DNA of 64,000 nucleotides from Oceanobacillus sp. CFH 90083 (GCF_009389585.1 NZ_VIYG01000007.1:144201-208200), one strand, 5' to 3'; shown: positions 52,027 to 61,999, counted from the stretch's first letter. The notes: generated by a model from the letters alone, not told the origin. Made by a program: numbers and translations.

Positions 52027-55000
52027 CTACAGGCTCAACAATTCTTTAATATCTTCCTCACTTAACGAAGAAAGCATTGTTTCACCCGGCTGAATAACCT
52101 GATCAATTAATTCTCTCTTCTTCTGCTGCAGCTCGTATATTTTTTCTTCAATCGTTCCTTCTGTTACCAGACGGATCACCTGTACAACATTTTTTTGACC
52201 AAATCGATGTGCTCTTCCGGCAGCCTGATCTTCTACAGCCGGGTTCCACCATAAATCATATAAAATAACGGTATCTGCTCCAGTCAGATTGAGACCAGTC
52301 CCTCCGGCTTTTAAAGAAATAAGGAATATTCCTTTTTCTCCATGATTAAATCGCTCGCTCATTTCAACACGACTTTTGGAAGGCGTTTCTCCATGCAAGT
52401 AAAAATACTCATAATCAGCTGACTCTAATCGCTTGCGAATGATTTCTAACATACTGGTGAACTGGGAAAAAATAAGCAGTCTCTTTCCATTATTGATAGC
52501 AGCTTCTACTGTTTCCATCAATTGCTCCAGTTTACCGGATTTCCCTTCATAGTTCTCCACAAATGTTGAAGGATGACAGCAAATCTGACGCAGCCTTGTC
52601 AAGCCGGCTAAAATTTTCATTCTATTTTGCTGGAAAGCATCTTCTTGCATAGATATAGCTGCTTCCTCCTGCAGCCTTCTGAGATAACCGACATATAAAT
52701 CTTTCTGGTCACTCGTTAATTCAGAAATATGCACAGACTCAATTTTATCTGGAAGCTCTTTTAACACATCCCGCTTCAGACGCCGTAAAATGAATGGTTT
52801 TGTAATAGCCGCCACCTTTCCTGAATCAAGCTGTTTAAATGTTTTCTGATCCGGCATCAGACCAGGCAAAACGACCTGAAAAATAGACCATAGTTCTTCA
52901 ATAGAATTTTCAATCGGTGTGCCGCTTAAAGCAAATCGGCGTGTAGCCTGGAGCATGCGAATGGCTTTCGATGTTTTTGTCTGGTAGTTCTTGATATATT
53001 GCGCCTCATCTAATAATAATGTTTGAAACGTTATATCCTGATAATAGTCAATATCCTGACGCATGGTAGTATAAGAGGTAATCCAGACATCCTTATTCAA
53101 GGAATCCTTCATACGCTCATGTCGCTCAGCCGGCTGTCCCGTTAAAATAACAGCAGTTAAATGAGGTGCAAATTTCTCCAGCTCACTTTTCCAATTATAC
53201 ACAACAGACGACGGCACAATGATCAGATGCGGTCCAACTGGATTACCTTCCGATTCAGAAGTAATATAAGCTATTGCTTGTAATGTCTTTCCCAGCCCCA
53301 TATCATCTGCCAAAATACCGCCAAGCTGATACTGACTTAATGATTTAAACCATTGATAACCGACCTTTTGATACGTACGAAGAGATGCTTGGAGTCGATC
53401 AGGAAGCTCATATACCTGTTCCTCCGGTGACTTCAAGTGACTTAATAAATCCCTGAAATTCGAATCATACTGTTTTTTCGTATCAAGCAGCTCATCCAGC
53501 TGGGCACCGCGGTATACCGGCATTTGCACCTGCCCATCCTGTACGGCATCCTTATCCATTCCTAATCCATCAAAAAACCTTTGAATAGAAGCAAATTCTT
53601 CTGTATCCAAATTCATCATCTGTCCGGAATTCAAGCGGAAATAACGTTTTTTTTCAATCACTGCCTGAAGTACTCGATTAATTTCATTATCATCTACGCC
53701 ATCAATAGAAAAACCAATCTCTAATAAATTATTTTGTCCTTCCATCCGCACACTAGTGCTTGGCTGCGGTTCGTAATCAAAAAACAGCCGCTTAAACTCC
53801 GTAGATAAAAACAATTCCACATCCTGATCCAAGGAAGGTAAAATCTTATAGAGGAAATAATATAAATCCTCTTCATCCACAGACATATAAAGTTCTCTGC
53901 CATTATAGCGGAAGTTTGCTTCTTCGATATGCTGCATAATAAGACGCTCCTTATCCACATCACGAATCAGCATTCCATCAGAACCCTTTTTCCCTTGAAA
54001 TGGATCAATTACATGCGTCCCATAATGATATTCCAAACGCCCAATGATCAGGTCTTCCCGTAGTTCCAAGTAACATCTTGCTTTTAAAGGCTCCTTAATA
54101 ATTTCCTCAGCAATACGTTCATCCAGCTGCACCTCACCAACTGTTTCCAGTGCAGGCATAATCTCAGAGAGAAAAGTATCTGTCTGCTCCACAGGAACAT
54201 CAAAGTAAATATTCTCTAAACGAAACATTTCTAATTCCTTTAAAACGGGAATTTGTTCTTTTCCAGGAAAGTAAAAAACACCATCTAAAAACAATAAATC
54301 ATAGTTTGGGAAGAAAGTCATTACATTTCCCTGCTGCAGGCTGAGGGAAATGTGCTGTTCATTTTTCATAACGTCAAATTGAAAAGGCAGCTCCCCCTCC
54401 ACAATTTGTACCGCATTGTATTCCTCACGACCTGTTTTCACAGAGATCTCCCGCTTCATTAATTTATATAATAAATTTTTGGCAAGTACTGGCGGAATCA
54501 GAAGATATCTGTCACTGTTCTTTCCCGCGTAACTATAGGAATCATACATCTCCGCACTTTTGCTTACTTGATACAATAACTCCAAAATCTCCTGATCTGC
54601 TTCATCTATAACATGCTTCTCCGCTTGAAACATAAATTTTTTAGAGAAATAATGATCTCGTTTTCTAAAATAATTTTCTAAGAATTCCGTTGCATTTTTG
54701 ACAACATAACAATGCTTCTCGCCAACTTTTAGTTCTATTTGCAGATACTTCAAATAAGACCAGCTTAAAATATACTCTACTTTTACCGGCTGCTGGTAAG
54801 CAGGATTTTCCATTACATTTCTCGTCCCCCGAATAGCTTCCATAAACCGGTTCAGACGATAATGATTGACCTTAGGCTGTACATCCTGCTTTTCATAGCT
54901 TTGAATCGCCAGCAAGGTCGCTACAATATGTTTGCAATAACCATACACCTCAAATGCAGGACAATCACAATGGGTATCAATAGAACCTTGCTGCAAATCC

Positions 55001-55176
55001 TTTGTATTTACTTCTACTAAATAATCCTCTGTTCCTTGTACGGTTGCCGACCACGTTACATGATTATAATCATACATCAGATCATGTACTTTATTATTTT
55101 TAAAATAAGTTAAACCACGACGATAAAAATTATCAGGAAACGCATTTTTAATATTGATATCCTTTATTTGCTTCAA
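52027..55176 (-). CDS. SWIM zinc-finger SNF2-family DNA translocase/helicase
   Basis: 1049 residues from TTG 55176. SWIM zinc finger at 70-83 (C70-x-C72, C81-x-H83), a long middle region related to the bacterial SNF2-associated domain, then the SNF2 ATPase: ADDMGLGKTLQAI (about 616-628), LLDEAQYIKN, and the C-terminal RAGRAHRFGQKN-like motif (AAGRAHRFGQKN). Resembles Bacillus YwqA. Such proteins move along duplex DNA in transcription recycling or repair. Its ribosome site lies in the last codons of the upstream MFS gene, so the two are coupled. Confidence 0.92.
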   Translation of the reverse strand: MKQIKDINIKNAFPDNFYRRGLTYFKNNKVHDLMYDYNHVTWSATVQGTEDYLVEVNTKDLQQGSIDTHCDCPAFEVYGYCKHIVATLLAIQSYEKQDVQPKVNHYRLNRFMEAIRGTRNVMENPAYQQPVKVEYILSWSYLKYLQIELKVGEKHCYVVKNATEFLENYFRKRDHYFSKKFMFQAEKHVIDEADQEILELLYQVSKSAEMYDSYSYAGKNSDRYLLIPPVLAKNLLYKLMKREISVKTGREEYNAVQIVEGELPFQFDVMKNEQHISLSLQQGNVMTFFPNYDLLFLDGVFYFPGKEQIPVLKELEMFRLENIYFDVPVEQTDTFLSEIMPALETVGEVQLDERIAEEIIKEPLKARCYLELREDLIIGRLEYHYGTHVIDPFQGKKGSDGMLIRDVDKERLIMQHIEEANFRYNGRELYMSVDEEDLYYFLYKILPSLDQDVELFLSTEFKRLFFDYEPQPSTSVRMEGQNNLLEIGFSIDGVDDNEINRVLQAVIEKKRYFRLNSGQMMNLDTEEFASIQRFFDGLGMDKDAVQDGQVQMPVYRGAQLDELLDTKKQYDSNFRDLLSHLKSPEEQVYELPDRLQASLRTYQKVGYQWFKSLSQYQLGGILADDMGLGKTLQAIAYITSESEGNPVGPHLIIVPSSVVYNWKSELEKFAPHLTAVILTGQPAERHERMKDSLNKDVWITSYTTMRQDIDYYQDITFQTLLLDEAQYIKNYQTKTSKAIRMLQATRRFALSGTPIENSIEELWSIFQVVLPGLMPDQKTFKQLDSGKVAAITKPFILRRLKRDVLKELPDKIESVHISELTSDQKDLYVGYLRRLQEEAAISMQEDAFQQNRMKILAGLTRLRQICCHPSTFVENYEGKSGKLEQLMETVEAAINNGKRLLIFSQFTSMLEIIRKRLESADYEYFYLHGETPSKSRVEMSERFNHGEKGIFLISLKAGGTGLNLTGADTVILYDLWWNPAVEDQAAGRAHRFGQKNVVQVIRLVTEGTIEEKIYELQQKKRELIDQVIQPGETMLSSLSEEDIKELLSL

Positions 55177-55181
55177 ACCTG

Positions 55182-56372
55182 TTAACCCACCTTTACGTTG
55201 TCAGATGATTTTCCAAGGATAGTAAATACATAAATCAGCATCGAAATAGCGATGGACACTGCTGCTGTTAAATAAATCGATGTATAGTTAAGTGCGGCTG
55301 CAATTTGCCCAAACAGAATTGCACCAATACCAACTCCCAGGTCAAAGCTGGAAAAAAATGTAGCATTCGCCATCCCTTTACGGTCAGCTGGTGCCCGATT
55401 AACAGCCCAAGCCTGTAATGCCGGCTGGACAGCTCCAAATCCGAGCCCAAACAAAGCTGCCGCCGTTAACAAAACGGTCATGTTTGGCAGCCACGCTAAC
55501 AGAATCATCGAGATTAATACAAGCGAAACAGCCGGCAGGAAAATCAATTTATGACCTTTTCTATCATACAGTCTGCCCGAAAACAGCCGGGAAACCATAA
55601 TAAATACGGCAAAAATAAAGAAATAGAGCTGAATGCCCTCTACGCCCCTTTCAATGGCGTGCAGGGGCAGAAAAGTAGATATTCCTCCAAAAGCAAACGT
55701 AATAAAAAATAGTAAAATCGATGGCTGCAATGCACTTTTTTCCAATACATCAAAGCGTGCTACTCTCGTTTGATGCGCCGGATCTACTTTTTTATAGCGT
55801 ATGCGCATGGCAAAAAGAAATGCCAGCACACCACATAGTGCACTCAATAGGAACAGCTGCTGATAAGAAATAAGTACAACGAGGGTTAAACCCAAGCTCG
55901 GACCAAAGGATAAGGCGATATTTCCGGATAAACCGAAATAGCCCATCCCCTCTCCTCTTTTTCTGGGCGGAATTAAATCTGTTGCTATAGTTCCTCCGGC
56001 TGTGGTTGAGAATCCCCAGCCAACACCTTGAATAATTCGGATAATAATTAAAAATAAAATACTTGCTGTAAATGCAAATGCCCCTACAGAGAGGACAAAA
56101 ATTCCTAATCCAATTAAATAAACAAATCCCCTTCCCTTACTTTCTAAGGCATGACCGGCGTAAGGTCGTATCAGCAGAGCGGAAAAAGTAAAAATTCCTA
56201 CAATCACTCCAACCATTTGATCACTGCCACCGAGATCTTTCACAAATAGCGGTATTGTAGGGATAGTCATTTGAAAGCCTAAGAAGATAAAAAAGTTTGC
56301 TACCCAAATATATAGAAAATCTCGCGAAAAAATCTTATCATTCCGCGATTCTGTCTGTACTTGAACGGACAT
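55182..56372 (-). CDS. MFS transporter
   Basis: 396 residues from ATG 56372; AAGGA is about 10 bases upstream, while ATG 56381 touches it. Twelve helices. The loop motif is diverged (RPYAGHALESKGRGFVYL), but IIRIIQGVGWGFSTTAGG matches the efflux motif C region, as does GLSGNIALSFGPSLGL. The substrate is unknown; probably a drug or sugar exporter. Five bases from the SNF2 helicase gene, an odd but clear operon. Confidence 0.9.
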   Translation of the reverse strand: MSVQVQTESRNDKIFSRDFLYIWVANFFIFLGFQMTIPTIPLFVKDLGGSDQMVGVIVGIFTFSALLIRPYAGHALESKGRGFVYLIGLGIFVLSVGAFAFTASILFLIIIRIIQGVGWGFSTTAGGTIATDLIPPRKRGEGMGYFGLSGNIALSFGPSLGLTLVVLISYQQLFLLSALCGVLAFLFAMRIRYKKVDPAHQTRVARFDVLEKSALQPSILLFFITFAFGGISTFLPLHAIERGVEGIQLYFFIFAVFIMVSRLFSGRLYDRKGHKLIFLPAVSLVLISMILLAWLPNMTVLLTAAALFGLGFGAVQPALQAWAVNRAPADRKGMANATFFSSFDLGVGIGAILFGQIAAALNYTSIYLTAAVSIAISMLIYVFTILGKSSDNVKVG

Positions 56373-56525
56373 AATATACATCCTTCTTTCATTTTGTCAT
56401 TCCTAAGCTATTATACAGGAGTTTTTCAGTAAATAACATGAAAAGGATTTAGAAGGGTTGTTTGTAAAAGAGGATGTTCAAAGAATAAAACGGCGGAATA
56501 AGACACTTCTGGCAATGATTCAAAG

Positions 56526-56565
56526 AAACAGGAGAACTGGTTATTTCGCTCTCCTGTTTTTTATC
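56526..56565 (-). terminator. Terminator after the DoxX gene
   Basis: AAACAGGAGA and TCTCCTGTTT perfect arms around 14 bases; T-rich on both strands. Confidence 0.85.
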
Positions 56566-56584
56566 TAAATATTTAATAGCTGTT

Positions 56585-57100
56585 TCAGGCAGCCATAGAT
56601 GCTTTCTGTTTTCCTTTTCTTACACGCTGGTTCCAGGTTTCTTTAAGGTAAGGCATTACCCAGCGGTCTAAACCGTATCTTCCAGCATTCGCACCTGCGA
56701 TAGCAAGGAAAATTCCTAAAATAGCCATCTGGGGATTGGTAGAGAATGTTCCACTTAGTAAGAAAGAGAAGTTCATCACAACACCCATCAGTGCAGCAAG
56801 ATTTGTAAAAATGCCTAAAATAAGTCCAAGTCCAACAAGTACCTCTCCCCACATCACAACAATTGAGAATAGTCCGGCATTCGGAATTGCTACAGCTTCC
56901 AGAAATGCTGCCCACCAGCCTTGTACAGCCGGGTTTTCCCCAGATGCTTGTGCAATAGCGCCTTGTAAATAACCACCTGCATCAAATTCTCCACCTACAA
57001 CTTTGCCCCAGCCAGATGTTAACCATCTAAACCCAAGATACAGTCGAAGGATTACCCAAAGCCCCGCAATGTATTTGTTCGTTCTTAAAAAGTTCATCAT
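56585..57100 (-). CDS. DoxX family membrane protein
   Basis: 171 residues with four helices. DoxX motifs: LRLYLGFRWLTSGWGKV near 18-34 and WGEVLVGLGLILGIFTNLAAL near 84-104. DoxX-like proteins of this size (CatD/YfiD group) are tied to thiol and quinone stress in Bacillus. The tail is basic (RVRKGKQK). SD AAGGAGAG. Divergent from the ABC exporter pair across a 600-base gap that holds a hairpin at 57303-57330 and a repeat. Confidence 0.88.
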   Translation of the reverse strand: MMNFLRTNKYIAGLWVILRLYLGFRWLTSGWGKVVGGEFDAGGYLQGAIAQASGENPAVQGWWAAFLEAVAIPNAGLFSIVVMWGEVLVGLGLILGIFTNLAALMGVVMNFSFLLSGTFSTNPQMAILGIFLAIAGANAGRYGLDRWVMPYLKETWNQRVRKGKQKASMAA

Positions 57101-57302
57101 GTTAATCTCTCCTTTATTTAATATATTTATTTAATATTTGTTCAGTATTTCACATTTATTTATATAGGATATCCTTTATTACACTTTTATAATACCATTC
57201 ATATCATTATATGTAAATATATTTTGTGAATTATTTCACAAAACCTGAACAAAGTTTGAAGGGAATAACTGGATACTGTGAAATATAGAGCGCTAGTATG
57301 AT

Positions 57303-57330
57303 TGCTAAAGCTTTTTTGAAAGCTTTAGCA
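57303..57330. other. Isolated perfect hairpin in the gap after the DoxX promoter
   Basis: TGCTAAAGCTTT and AAAGCTTTAGCA, 12-bp arms around a four-base loop, with TATTTTATT after it. No gene ends here on either strand, so it is not an ordinary terminator. Apart from this and the element at 57441-57570 the 57101-57709 gap shows nothing. Confidence 0.6.
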
Positions 57331-57440
57331 TATTTTATTGATTTATATAAGTTGAAATAATAAATTACATTTTCTTATTAATCATTATAAAAATGATTAA
57401 ATGATGATTGTATGCAGTAACTAGCGACGTTTTTTGGCAG

Positions 57441-57570
57441 ACGAGTAATCGAAGCTCCAGTCCCAGTGAGAAGATCCCGCAGAAAAAAAGCGAACTTCTT
57501 TTTTTCGAGGAGATGGGTCAGGGCCGTTGGAAAGCGTCGTTTTCCGGAGCCGAAGATTACTCACTCTATG
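57441..57570. repeat. MITE-like element with CGAGTAATCG inverted ends, complete short copy
   Basis: Left end ACGAGTAATCGAAGCTCCAG; right end GGAGCCGAAGATTACTC, imperfect inverted copies. The inside carries AAAAAAAGCGAACTTCTTTT, then TCGAGGAGATGGGTCAGGGC, then GGAAAGCG, in the same order as 63760-63988. Flanks (CTAGCGAC on the left, GAAAAACCGTTG on the right) are also shared. The 60-codon frame over it is not a gene. Confidence 0.75.
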
Positions 57571-57709
57571 AAAAACCGTTGATGCGGTAGCTTTAAGTCT
57601 TTAATTCAATTTATATATCAAACTTTTTGAAACCATATAAACGGTATTTTCGTACAATAAAATAAGAAGAATTTTCCGTTTTTAATGGAATGATGAAGGA
57701 GCTGTTTAC

Positions 57710-58681
57710 GTGAAAACTTTATTAACGGTTCAGAACCTTAAGAAGTCTTTTAAGGATAAAGAAGCTTTAAAAGGAATTTCCTTTGAAGTATACCGGGGGG
57801 AAATCATGGCTATCCTGGGGCCGAATGGAGCAGGAAAATCAACGACCATCCGCAATATTATGGGAATTATGTATCCAGACAGCGGGGAAGTTCATTTTCA
57901 TCAACAGTCAGGAGAAGGCATTCCCAAATCTAAAATTGGTTATCTCCCCGAAGAAAGAGGCCTCTATAAAGATGTAAAGGTGATGGATATCCTTTTATAC
58001 CTGGCTGACTTAAAAAATTATCCCTTAGATAAAGCAAAGCGACGTATCTTCATGTACTTAAAGAAGTTTGATTTAGAAGGAAAGGAAAATACCTCTGTAG
58101 AAGAACTCTCCAAAGGAATGAGCCAAAAAGTTCAATTTATCGGTGCTATCCTCCATGAACCGGAGCTCCTTATTCTTGATGAGCCTTTTTCTGGCCTGGA
58201 TCCGGTCAGTCAAGAAATTTTTAAAGAAGAGATCTCTTCTCTAGCAGCCAACGGAACTGCCATTCTGCTTTCGTCACACCAAATGAATCTTGTGGAACAG
58301 ATGTGTGACCGTCTTTTTATGATACAGCATGGTCAAAAAGTAATTTATGGCACATTGGATGATGTAAAGAAGCAATATGCCAGCTTTAAGTGCATTCTGC
58401 ATGGCCAGAATCCACCTGCTCTGTTAAGAAAAATTCCTGACGTTGACCGGATTGAATATAATGGAACACGCTCGATTCTCCACCTGCCAAAAGGAGTTAT
58501 CCCGCATTATTGGTTAAAGCAACTGCCTGATGAATTAGATGTACAGGAGCTACATATTAACCGTATCTCTCTTCATGAGATTTTTATTGATATTGCCACG
58601 GATAAGCATCTTATTTCTCAGAAAGGAGGCTCACAGGATGCAGAATTCCTTGAAGGTAGCAAAATGGGAAATGAAACGTAA
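57710..58681 (+). CDS. ABC transporter ATP-binding protein (NatA/YhaQ-like)
   Basis: 323 residues from GTG 57710 (GAAGGAG upstream). Walker A LGPNGAGKST at 38-47, signature LSKGMSQKVQFIGAIL near 138-153, Walker B LLILDEPFSGLDP, and the switch His in LLSSHQMN. The C-terminal 80 residues are the extension seen in NatA-type exporters. With the next gene it forms an ABC-2 pump of the Na+ efflux (NatAB/YhaQP) kind; substrate is inferred. Overlaps the permease gene by 44 bases. Confidence 0.93.
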   Translation: MKTLLTVQNLKKSFKDKEALKGISFEVYRGEIMAILGPNGAGKSTTIRNIMGIMYPDSGEVHFHQQSGEGIPKSKIGYLPEERGLYKDVKVMDILLYLADLKNYPLDKAKRRIFMYLKKFDLEGKENTSVEELSKGMSQKVQFIGAILHEPELLILDEPFSGLDPVSQEIFKEEISSLAANGTAILLSSHQMNLVEQMCDRLFMIQHGQKVIYGTLDDVKKQYASFKCILHGQNPPALLRKIPDVDRIEYNGTRSILHLPKGVIPHYWLKQLPDELDVQELHINRISLHEIFIDIATDKHLISQKGGSQDAEFLEGSKMGNET

Positions 58682-59864
58682 TTTAAAAAACAAAACCTTT
58701 GTGATCGGGTTATTTATTACACCAGCTTTATTTATTTTGTTTTTCTTTCTAAGTTCCTTATTTTCGTCAGATTCAGATGATACGGAAAATATGACTGTCT
58801 ATATAAATGAAGACTTAGGAATATTTGAAGAAATTGAAGCGCTGAACGCGGAATATGACTTTGGCTGGGACCTTCATTCTACAGATGTGCTAAAAACCGA
58901 AGTAACAGAAGTAAATGAAGCTTATACAGCCTACCTGTTTATTAATGAACAATCCTTGGAAGAGAATCGAATTGCCACTTACACGAGTGATGAATCAGAC
59001 CCATTATTTCCCGGGCAATTGCAGGCATTAACTGCTCCCCTGCAAATGCTGAAAGCTAAAGGCTCTGGTCTCAATGAACATGAAATCAATCAGCTAATGG
59101 AGCCAATTGTTTTTGTGGAAGGTACGAATCAGGGAGCTGCTGTAGGCGAAGACAATACGGTTACTGCTTTGGAAAATTCTTGGGAAAGCTTGTTGCCAGG
59201 CATTTTCGCCGGTGTGATTTTACTTTCCATCACCTTTACAGGGATGGCTATTTTTCAAAGTGCTTCCCAGGAGAAAAAAGATAAAATTGCTGAAATTATT
59301 CTATCTTCTTTAACCCCCTCCGAGCTGATGCAAGGAAAAATTATTGGTTATTTTGTGTTAGGCCTGATTCAAGTTGCTGTCTTTGTCACTATCTTACTGC
59401 CTTTTATTATTTGGCAGACAGATATCCCGATCTTAGAATATCTGTTTGTTCCAAGAACCATTTTGTTCGTATTTATCGCGCTGTTGAGTTATCTGATGTT
59501 TGCAGCAATTTTCGTAGGGGTGGGGGCAACCATGTCTGATGTTTCCAGTGCCGGTAATCTGCAAGGATTTGTCATGATGCTTCCATTTGTGCCATTCGTC
59601 ATTGCCGGACCGGTCATCAGCAATCCAGATGGAGTTATCGCTACTGTGAGCACATATATTCCATTTACAGCACCTTCTGTATTGCTCATGCGGCTGAGCC
59701 TCTTAGACAGCTGGCCATGGTTAGAGATTGTTATTTCACTTGTCGTCATTGTTCTAAGTATCTTTATATTCATGAAGATTGCCGGAAAGATTTTTAAAGT
59801 AGGCATTTTATTATATGGAAAAAACGCAACACCGAAAGAAATTTGGAAATGGATTCGTATATAA
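58638..59864 (+). CDS. ABC-2 type permease (NatB/YhaP-like)
   Basis: 408 residues from ATG 58638, after AAAGGAGG; the frame upstream overlaps the ATPase and is rejected. One N-terminal helix (about 22-42), an extracellular domain (45-180) rich in acidic residues, and five or six helices at the C-terminus, including IFQSASQEKKDKIAEIILSS, the coupling segment typical of NatB, and the final MKIAGKIFKVGILLYGK. Exports with the adjacent ATPase, probably Na+ or a toxic compound. Confidence 0.92.
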   Translation: MQNSLKVAKWEMKRNLKNKTFVIGLFITPALFILFFFLSSLFSSDSDDTENMTVYINEDLGIFEEIEALNAEYDFGWDLHSTDVLKTEVTEVNEAYTAYLFINEQSLEENRIATYTSDESDPLFPGQLQALTAPLQMLKAKGSGLNEHEINQLMEPIVFVEGTNQGAAVGEDNTVTALENSWESLLPGIFAGVILLSITFTGMAIFQSASQEKKDKIAEIILSSLTPSELMQGKIIGYFVLGLIQVAVFVTILLPFIIWQTDIPILEYLFVPRTILFVFIALLSYLMFAAIFVGVGATMSDVSSAGNLQGFVMMLPFVPFVIAGPVISNPDGVIATVSTYIPFTAPSVLLMRLSLLDSWPWLEIVISLVVIVLSIFIFMKIAGKIFKVGILLYGKNATPKEIWKWIRI

Positions 59865-59875
59865 ATTTGAACCGG

Positions 59876-59911
59876 GGGTAGAGACAGAGCAACTTGTTTC
59901 TACCCTTTTTC
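59876..59911 (+). terminator. Terminator after the ABC exporter operon
   Basis: GGGTAGAGACA pairs with TGTTTCTACCC (one mismatch or G-U), followed by TTTTTCTT. Confidence 0.85.
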
Positions 59912-60086
59912 TTCGCTCAATCCAAGTATACCGAAGTGGTAAGCAGCTCACGTTCATGCATACATGACCAACAGCGTACATATCCTTTATCATATTGATT
60001 TTTCAATTAGAGCAGATGTTAGACAGACGCAAGCCGCTATTTTTATTCCCTCTCACCCGTTTCTTCATGATAGAAGGAGGATGTTT

Positions 60087-60626
60087 ATGAGCATTATTGT
60101 TTTTCATGGATCAACACGCAAAAATAGTAACACAGAAATGCTGACCTATGAAGCTGTGCCTAAAAATCAGGGCACGCACATTTATTTACGTGACTATACC
60201 ATTCATCCAATCATCGACCAAAGACATGACATAAATGGATTCACGCCAGTAAACGACGATCATACAGCATTGATCGATCTGCTTTTAGCGCATGATACGA
60301 TTGTTTTTGCTACACCTATTTATTGGTATAGTATGTCTGCACGCATGAAGCTGTTTATTGATCGCTGGTCGCAAGTCTTAAGAGATTCGAATTATCCTGA
60401 TTTCAGAGAACAGTTATCTCAAAAAAAAGTATATGTCATTATTGTTGGCGGTGATAACCCCTTTATTAAAGGGCTCCCGCTTATTCAACAATTTCAATAT
60501 ATATGTGATTTTTATAAAATGCATTTTGCAGGCTATGTTATTGGAAAAGCCAGTAAACCAGGAGATATATTAAATGACAGGAGAGCTTTTAAATCCGCTT
60601 CGACATTACTTTCTCCAGAGGATTAA
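60087..60626 (+). CDS. NAD(P)H-dependent FMN oxidoreductase, flavodoxin fold (YwqN-like)
   Basis: 179 residues from ATG 60087, six bases after AAGGAGG; the longer frame from 59964 lacks such a site. FMN loop HGSTRKNSNTEML at 6-18, and FATPIYWYSMSARMKLFIDR near 75-94, the signature of YwqN/iron-sulfur flavoproteins. Likely a small quinone or flavin reductase. Compared with relatives the region between the two motifs is short. Monocistronic. Confidence 0.85.
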   Translation: MSIIVFHGSTRKNSNTEMLTYEAVPKNQGTHIYLRDYTIHPIIDQRHDINGFTPVNDDHTALIDLLLAHDTIVFATPIYWYSMSARMKLFIDRWSQVLRDSNYPDFREQLSQKKVYVIIVGGDNPFIKGLPLIQQFQYICDFYKMHFAGYVIGKASKPGDILNDRRAFKSASTLLSPED

Positions 60627-60861
60627 TGGTTGCACCATCTTCATAATATGTCAGAAAGAAAATGCATTTAATTTCTAAAATTATTCTAAGTTCAAGAATT
60701 ATTGCTATTTTCCCAAAATAACTAGTTTATCCTGAAAGAATTAAAAAATGCTAGTCTTTTTTGATTATTTTTTCCGTCCAAGGTTTAAACTCTTCTATAT
60801 TTAGGCTATTCTATTAATATCCAGTCATGTAATTAATTTTAGTCATCTAGAGGAGGATTTG

Positions 60862-61992
60862 ATGGAGAAGAATACAAAAAAGATTTGTCTATTGGCAGCA
60901 CTTTTATTTATAATTACTATTCTCTCGCCAAATGTAAGCTTGGCAAATGGTGACAGCTATGAGGTAAGTTCTTCCGTCTTAAACATTCGGAGCGAACCAT
61001 CTAATAGTGCTTCCCTTGTCGGCCAGTTTACCAAAGGAGATAAAGTGAGTGTTTTTAATGAACAGTATGGTTGGGTTCAGACTTATTATGGCGGAGAACC
61101 TGTTTGGGTAGCGAAGCATCATCTTATTCCAACTGGGGATTCGAATCAAGCAGAAGCACCAGCGGCGGAATCAGCTGGAGAGGCTTCCGGGTCAGTGACT
61201 GTTTCCGCCGACAGCATCTACGTCCGTTCCGGTCCAAGTACAGAAGACACCATTGTATCTTATGCATATAAAGGGGATTCCTTCGATGTCGTCTCTACTT
61301 CCGGAGATTGGCTTAAAATTTCCTTAAGCGATGGAGGAACAGGCTGGATTGCAGCTTGGCTGACTACGGATGGGAATGCCAATGCAGCAGAAACTACAGA
61401 GGATTCAGCTCCAACTGTAGAGGCTGCCCAAACACAATCCAGCAGTTCCGGCTCTTTATCCGGATACAATATCGTCATTGATCCTGGTCACGGCGGTAAA
61501 GATCCAGGAGCAATCGGATTAAATAACGTCTATGAAAAAGATGTTGTGACCTCAACAGCAAATTATGTTGTCCAACAGCTGGAAGAAGCTGGAGCAAATG
61601 TTATCATGACTAGAAGTGGAGATTATTTTGTTTCATTAGAAGAAAGAGTACGAATTAGTAATAGCTATAATACAGATGCTTTTATCAGTTTACATTATGA
61701 CAGCTTCTCTGCTGTACCAGTGAGCGGTGTGACTACTTATTATAATTCTAATGCAGACGCTGCTTTGGCGGGCTCACTTAACAGCACACTGTCTTCTACC
61801 GTTTCCTTGCCGTCAAGAGGCACACAACCGGCAGGATATAAAGTGCTGGCGGAAACAAATGCTCCATCTGTATTGATCGAGCTTGGATACATTACAAACC
61901 CGCATGATCTGACGGTCGTACAAACAGCTGACTATCAATCTAGTGTTGCCCGTGCAATTACTAATGGACTTATTAATCACTTAAGTAATTAA
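60862..61992 (+). CDS. Secreted N-acetylmuramoyl-L-alanine amidase with two SH3 domains
   Basis: 376 residues from ATG 60862 (AGGAGG five bases upstream). Signal peptide 1-29 (cleavage after SLA). Two bacterial SH3 domains at about 32-90 and 113-170 (VLNIRSEPSNSASLVG; SIYVRSGPSTEDTIVS), a Ser/Ala-rich linker, then Amidase_3 from about 203: zinc ligands H in DPGHGGKDPGAIG, E in YEKDVV and H in SLHYDS, and catalytic E in IELGYITNP. It cuts the stem peptide from muramic acid in the cell wall. Confidence 0.94.
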   Translation: MEKNTKKICLLAALLFIITILSPNVSLANGDSYEVSSSVLNIRSEPSNSASLVGQFTKGDKVSVFNEQYGWVQTYYGGEPVWVAKHHLIPTGDSNQAEAPAAESAGEASGSVTVSADSIYVRSGPSTEDTIVSYAYKGDSFDVVSTSGDWLKISLSDGGTGWIAAWLTTDGNANAAETTEDSAPTVEAAQTQSSSSGSLSGYNIVIDPGHGGKDPGAIGLNNVYEKDVVTSTANYVVQQLEEAGANVIMTRSGDYFVSLEERVRISNSYNTDAFISLHYDSFSAVPVSGVTTYYNSNADAALAGSLNSTLSSTVSLPSRGTQPAGYKVLAETNAPSVLIELGYITNPHDLTVVQTADYQSSVARAITNGLINHLSN

Positions 61993-61999
61993 TATGAAA

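Noticed and set aside
57408..57590. 60-codon open frame
   Set aside because: It covers the short MITE-like element; the same body is found in non-matching frames at 63.8 kb.
59915..59970. Stretch resembling a tRNA D-arm (CCGAAGTGGTAAGCAGCTC)
   Set aside because: No acceptor stem, anticodon arm or T-loop can be built around it.
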